From Moorella mulderi DSM 14980 (lineage in GTDB: Bacteria > Bacillota > DSM-521 > Neomoorellales > Neomoorellaceae): 64,000 bases of DNA. The notes below the pieces were generated by a model. That model did not search any database. It had not been told where the DNA came from and was given only the letters and a program-made list of their open reading frames with translations. The position numbers were made by a program, and so were the translations under genes. Location: the NCBI RefSeq assembly GCF_001594015.1, contig NZ_LTBC01000013.1, positions 1-64,000 on the forward strand, in the 5' to 3' direction. How positions within the stretch are numbered: position 1 is the stretch's first letter; every line of letters starts with the position of its first letter. Positions 60,242-64,000 of the stretch are shown piece by piece.

Positions 60242-61084
60242 CTACAACACTGCTTCAGCATGACGGACAGCATGGCATTGGAAATTGACAGCAACCGGAA
60301 GACAGGCTATATGAGTTGGGTATACTTCGATATGAACATCAAGGGCCGTTATTCTACCACCCAAAGCCTGGGGACCGATACCTGTTTTATTAATCATCGT
60401 TAATAATTCTTCTTCTAGTTGGGCTATATGCGGCAGGGGGTGACGTTGTAACAAGGGGCGTAATAAAGCCTTCTTAGCAAGCAGAGCAACTTCTTCCAGG
60501 TCCCCCCCAATTCCCACACCAACTAATGTGGGCGGGCAAGTATTGCCACCGGCTTCTTCCACCATTTGTAATACATAGCGTTTAATACCCTCGACTCCCT
60601 CAGATGGTTTAAGCATTTTAACACCAGATACATTTTCACTGCCAGCACCTTTAGGAGCAACTGTAATTTTCAAAAAATCGCCATTGACTATGTGGGTATG
60701 AATAATTGCCGGCGTATTATCACCGGTATTTTTACGGATAAGGGGGTCATTTAGGACCGATTTACGTAAATAGCCCTTCGTATATCCCCGGCGTACACCT
60801 TCGTTAATAGCATCATATAAATTGCCTCCTGTGAGCCGTACATCTTGACCTAATTCAACAAATATTACCGCGATACCTGTATCCTGGCAGATCGCACTGG
60901 AAGTAGTGGCCGCCAGCCGGGCATTTTCTTTTAGCTGGCTTAAAATGTCCCGCCCTATCGTTGACTCTTCCCTGGCTATTGCCTGATCAATTGCTTGCCA
61001 CCAGTCTTCTCCTAATAATGTACAAGACTCAATACATAATCTTTCCACTACTGGAATTACATCCTGAACGTTAATCTCTTTCAA
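60242..61084 (-). CDS. Class I fumarate hydratase, alpha subunit
   Basis: 280 residues. The iron-sulphur half: SAICQDTGIAVIFVELG, GNTCPPTLVGVGIGGDLEEV and FQCHAVRHAEAVL supply the three cluster cysteines. AIIHTHIVNGDFLKITVAPK and GAGSENVSGVKMLKPSEGVE are also typical. Oxygen-sensitive [4Fe-4S] hydratase interconverting fumarate and malate. Start: TTG with GAGGGGGG seven bases before. Confidence 0.93.
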   Translation of the reverse strand: MKEINVQDVIPVVERLCIESCTLLGEDWWQAIDQAIAREESTIGRDILSQLKENARLAATTSSAICQDTGIAVIFVELGQDVRLTGGNLYDAINEGVRRGYTKGYLRKSVLNDPLIRKNTGDNTPAIIHTHIVNGDFLKITVAPKGAGSENVSGVKMLKPSEGVEGIKRYVLQMVEEAGGNTCPPTLVGVGIGGDLEEVALLAKKALLRPLLQRHPLPHIAQLEEELLTMINKTGIGPQALGGRITALDVHIEVYPTHIACLPVAVNFQCHAVRHAEAVL

Positions 61085-61165
61085 AAACTATCCCCCCTCG
61101 CAGCCCCAGATAATTTAACCTGGCCCGGGTGGCCTAATTCACCCGGGCCAAGTTTATTTTACTAC

Positions 61166-62569
61166 TTATAGAGTAATCCCGAAAGGCTTAACTGCCTCAG
61201 CATCAGTCGGGCGTAAACTATTAATATAATTAATCATCTTTTCTGCCTGAACCGCCGCTGTGCCATAATATGTTTCTGGGTTGGTCAATTCATCAATTTC
61301 TTCAGCAGTAAGGTATTTACGGGCTTCTTCGTTCTCAAGAAGAACCTCTTTTAAAGAACGCCGCTCAACAAAGGCTTTCATCGACACATCATGTACCAGG
61401 GTATGGGCGGTAACTTTACGGCCAGTCTTCTTGTACAGGGCCAGCATCACCAATTCGGCCATAGCAATACCATTGGTAATATAAAGGTTTTTACGCATGT
61501 TATCCTCGTGTACCACTAGCCCCTTTAAGTTCTTCAAGGCGGTCGCTAAGGCTGCCGAGGCAATTAAACAGCTTTCGGGAATGCAGGCAAACTCCGGCGC
61601 CATTCTGGTAGCATCACGTTCATGTTGCATATTAATTTCCATAACAGCCAGGGCATTGCCACGGGCAATTTTAGCCAGACCCTCCTGCCATTCGCTCGGT
61701 TCAGGGTTACGCTTATTTGGCATGGTACTGCTGGAATACTGGTTGGCGGAATCAAAAGGCTCTTCCAATTCTTGTACTTCAGTCCGCTGAAGGTTACGAA
61801 TCTCAATTCCCATTTGGGCCAGGGTTGTCATCATGACGGCTATATTATTGGTAAATTCCATGTAACGGTCCGGACGCTGGTGGATATCCATTACAGGAAC
61901 ACCTAAGTTAAGTTCTCTGGAAACAATCTCTTGTATTTTTTCGGCCTTCTCATCCCCTACCAGGTATTTAAAGGTATTGCGGGAACCACAGGCAGCAGAA
62001 ATATTGGCCAGGAAAAGCCTGGGGGCCATTTCCTTAAAGCGCTGGATATGATCGCGCATAGCGTAGGCCCAAATAGCACACTTAAAGCCAAAAGTTATTG
62101 GCACAGCATGCTGCCCGTGGGTACGGCCCATCATTACGGTATGTTTATACTTATTGGCCATTTCACATAAAACTGCTTCTACTTCCCGCATCTGCCTCAT
62201 TAAAATAGTATAAGCTTCCCGAATCTGGAGTACCAATCCGGTATCTAAAATATCCTGGGTAGTAGGACCAACGTGGTAATGTTCACCTGCCGGGCCGCAC
62301 ATTTTGGCAAAGGCTTTAATGAAGGAAACGATTAAGTGGGCAGCTCCAGCTTTAACGTCGGCAATCATTTGTGGGGTTAAATATTTAACACTACTTTTGC
62401 GAATAATTTCTTCGCCAGCTTCTTTCGGGATGATCCCCATTTCCATTTTAGCCTTGGTAATGGCCACTTCCATATCCAGCCATTTCTGCACCATATTTTC
62501 TTCAGTCCAAACCTGGCGCATTTCTTCTGTACCATAAGCATTTTTCAAGAGTACATAAGAATCCTTCAT
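61166..62569 (-). CDS. PurB-like lyase of the aspartase/fumarase superfamily
   Basis: 467 residues. Superfamily signatures are EHYHVGPTTQDILDTGLVLQ (region 1), VMMGRTHGQHAVPITFG (region 2, catalytic His) and SSSTMPNKRNPEPSEWQ (region 3, mobile loop with catalytic Ser). The loop is closest to adenylosuccinate lyase and 3-carboxymuconate cycloisomerase. Members cleave N- or O-substituted succinates and usually free fumarate. It is longer than B. subtilis PurB (about 431) and sits with fumarase, malic enzyme and LeuCD-like genes rather than purine genes. I therefore infer a catabolic lyase of unknown substrate. GGAGGAG precedes the ATG. Confidence 0.82.
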   Translation of the reverse strand: MKDSYVLLKNAYGTEEMRQVWTEENMVQKWLDMEVAITKAKMEMGIIPKEAGEEIIRKSSVKYLTPQMIADVKAGAAHLIVSFIKAFAKMCGPAGEHYHVGPTTQDILDTGLVLQIREAYTILMRQMREVEAVLCEMANKYKHTVMMGRTHGQHAVPITFGFKCAIWAYAMRDHIQRFKEMAPRLFLANISAACGSRNTFKYLVGDEKAEKIQEIVSRELNLGVPVMDIHQRPDRYMEFTNNIAVMMTTLAQMGIEIRNLQRTEVQELEEPFDSANQYSSSTMPNKRNPEPSEWQEGLAKIARGNALAVMEINMQHERDATRMAPEFACIPESCLIASAALATALKNLKGLVVHEDNMRKNLYITNGIAMAELVMLALYKKTGRKVTAHTLVHDVSMKAFVERRSLKEVLLENEEARKYLTAEEIDELTNPETYYGTAAVQAEKMINYINSLRPTDAEAVKPFGITL

Positions 62570-62711
62570 TCAGTTCTCCTCCTTATATATCCTTATAGTA
62601 AAATATGTTTAAAAATAGAATGATGTTCTAATAACATCACCTCCTATCATTAGGTTGTTAGTACCTTTTATATATGTACTTCTACATTAATTGCCTAATT
62701 CCTCCTTCCCT

Positions 62712-63206
62712 CTAAAATTTTTTATTTTTCTCTTCTAGAAAAGGTAATAACCCACCTGAGCTTAATATCTCTATCATAAAACCCGGCAAAGGCATAGTTT
62801 GTAAAATGATACCTCGCTCTATTATTTTTACCTCCCCTCTAACCAGGTTGACCTGGAGCAAATCTCCTTCTTTTATATCTCCTGTTTCACAATTTAAGAC
62901 TGGTAACCCAATCGTAATGGCATTACGATAAAATATCCGGCCAAATGATTGGGCAATAACTGCTCTATATCCGGCATATTGCAACAGCAAAGGTGCTACT
63001 TCTCGTGATGAACCGCAACCAAAATTACGTCCTGCCACTAAAATATCGCCTTGATGAACTTTACGGTAATGTCCCGGATCAATATCCTCAAAAAGGTGCG
63101 ACACGAGTTCTTCTAGGTCGAATGACTGAAACTTGTATTTACCGGGAAGGATATAATCGGTATTAATGTTATCTCCCAGGCGATGGACCCTACCTGTAAA
63201 TAGCAA
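62712..63206 (-). CDS. Aconitase-family small subunit (LeuD-like)
   Basis: 164 residues. Swivel domain of isopropylmalate isomerase, homoaconitase or dimethylmalate dehydratase type: TGRVHRLGDNINTDYILPGK, AGRNFGCGSSREVAPLLLQY (family usual GCGSSREHA; here Val) and FGRIFYRNAITIGLPVL. It is the short archaeal/clostridial form. Start: TTG with GGAGGAGGGG upstream, two bases after the large-subunit stop. The context of fumarase and a PurB-like lyase rather than leu genes argues for a role outside leucine synthesis. Confidence 0.88.
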   Translation of the reverse strand: MLFTGRVHRLGDNINTDYILPGKYKFQSFDLEELVSHLFEDIDPGHYRKVHQGDILVAGRNFGCGSSREVAPLLLQYAGYRAVIAQSFGRIFYRNAITIGLPVLNCETGDIKEGDLLQVNLVRGEVKIIERGIILQTMPLPGFMIEILSSGGLLPFLEEKNKKF

Positions 63207-63208
63207 GC

Positions 63209-64000
63209 TTACCCCTCCTCCGGTAGGAAATTGCGCGGGTCAGCTATTTTACCTGTAATAGCCGAAGCGGCAACTGTAGCTGGTGAAGACAGATAAATAG
63301 AAGCGTTTTTATTACCCATCCGCCCTTTAAAGTTGCGGTTGGCTGTAGAAATAACGACCTCGCCGTCGGCTGGCACTCCCATATGAGTACCAACACACGG
63401 CCCACATCCGGGGGGTAAGACAATAGCCCCGGCAGCCACAAAAACATCGATTAAATTCTCCCGCAGGGCTGCCTGGTAAATTTTCCTGGAGGCAGGTTGA
63501 ATAATGAGTCTTACCCCTCTCGCTACCCGGCGGCCTTTTATTATCCGGGCGGCAACCTGTAAATCCTTTAAACGCCCGTTGGTGCAGGTACCGATATAGG
63601 CCTGCTGGATTTTAATTTCCCTTAGTCCAGTTGCCGGCTTTACCTGATCCGGGCTGTGGGGGCAGGCAACTAATGGTTCCAGGTTTTCTGCCCGGACTTC
63701 GACTTTTTTACAGTAAATAGCGTCCGCATCAGGGTTTACCCCGCCATTGGCGTTTAATCCCAGGTCTGCATACCATTTTCTCACCTGTTCATCAATAGCA
63801 AAAATCCCTGTTTTGGCACCCATTTCTACCGCCATATTTGTCAGGGTAGCGCGTTCTTCAACACTCAGGTTGGTTATGCCGTCACCTGCGTATTCCAAAG
63901 CCATATAATTGGCCCCTTCTGTGCCTAATTGCCGCAAGAGGTCAAGGGCAATATCTTTACTATAGACCCCCTTTGGTAGCCCTCCCGTGATTACTACTTT
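63209..64000 (-). CDS. Aconitase-family large subunit (LeuC-like), partial
   Basis: The C-terminal 263 residues lie in the window; the frame runs past the right edge, so the true start is outside. Cluster ligands are in AYIGTCTNGRLKDLQ and PPGCGPCVGTHMGV; substrate-binding residues in STANRNFKGRMGNKNASIYL. The final part (SSPATVAASAITGKIADPRN) is typical. With the small subunit it forms a [4Fe-4S] hydro-lyase that isomerises or dehydrates a hydroxy-dicarboxylic acid. The precise acid is not determined by these motifs. Confidence 0.9.
   Translation of the reverse strand, partial: KVVITGGLPKGVYSKDIALDLLRQLGTEGANYMALEYAGDGITNLSVEERATLTNMAVEMGAKTGIFAIDEQVRKWYADLGLNANGGVNPDADAIYCKKVEVRAENLEPLVACPHSPDQVKPATGLREIKIQQAYIGTCTNGRLKDLQVAARIIKGRRVARGVRLIIQPASRKIYQAALRENLIDVFVAAGAIVLPPGCGPCVGTHMGVPADGEVVISTANRNFKGRMGNKNASIYLSSPATVAASAITGKIADPRNFLPEEG

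Overview
The window looks like chromosome of a spore-forming, thermophilic, acetogen-like Firmicute, most probably Moorella or a close relative. The organism call rests on gene content and on recall, not on a database search. The main pointers are: a 62-residue single-cluster ferredoxin close to the classic Moorella thermoacetica ferredoxin I; a molybdate/tungstate uptake and cofactor cluster under a Moco-type riboswitch; sporulation genes (ytaF, ytrH, ytrI-like, a minor SASP candidate, Spo0A-like boxes); frequent GTG and TTG starts; and GC-rich coding sequence.

Layout. 1-3.7 kb is a decaying c-di-GMP/chemotaxis patch on the minus strand: a frameshifted methyl-accepting chemotaxis protein, a CheW remnant, a c-di-GMP-I (GEMM) riboswitch, an HD-GYP phosphodiesterase, and two diverged copies of an unrecognised mini-ORF cassette (Spo0A-like box, short leader, ORF with a poly-G tract). 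3.8-7.1 kb is an AT-rich restriction-modification island: an N6-adenine methyltransferase fused to a specificity-like domain, convergent with an HNH nuclease, next to tRNA-Leu. 7.2-14.3 kb holds housekeeping genes, tRNAs (Leu, Cys, Gly, Phe, Asp, Val), a TrkA-type RCK protein, an M24 peptidase, a broken Uma2 nuclease gene and speE-speB. 14.3-16.7 kb is phosphate (NptA-like transporter, PhoU). 16.8-23.4 kb is the Mo/W cluster (mobB, moeA, mobA, ABC transporter, Moco riboswitch, LysR regulator).

23.4-31 kb is mixed: L-lactate dehydrogenase, a regulator with three tandem XRE domains, a secreted DUF2680 protein, a TlpA/CcdA redox pair, a membrane glycosyltransferase, ferredoxin and an amidase-like protein. 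31-39 kb is a replication/repair and cofactor run (nicotinate phosphoribosyltransferase, lytic transglycosylase, coaE, ytaF, mutM, polA) and an ECF sigma/anti-sigma pair. 39-45 kb holds tRNA-Leu, a DMT exporter, two polysaccharide-deacetylase-type proteins, DUF134 and a stand-alone minC. 45.3-55 kb is a long minus-strand run of lower glycolysis and replication genes: DUF169, a carboxyltransferase subunit, pyk, pfkA, a DUF2007-like protein, mtrB (TRAP), coaD and dnaE. 55-57.3 kb has ytrHI, the SASP candidate and a YkvI transporter.

57.5 kb to the right edge is a catabolic-looking cluster: a GntR/UTRA regulator, malic enzyme, two-subunit class I fumarase, a PurB-like lyase and LeuD/LeuC-like aconitase-family subunits. 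These could release fumarate from a substituted succinate and send it through malate to pyruvate. The substrate cannot be read from the sequence, so this cluster and the poly-G mini-ORF cassette are the two best candidates for something undescribed.
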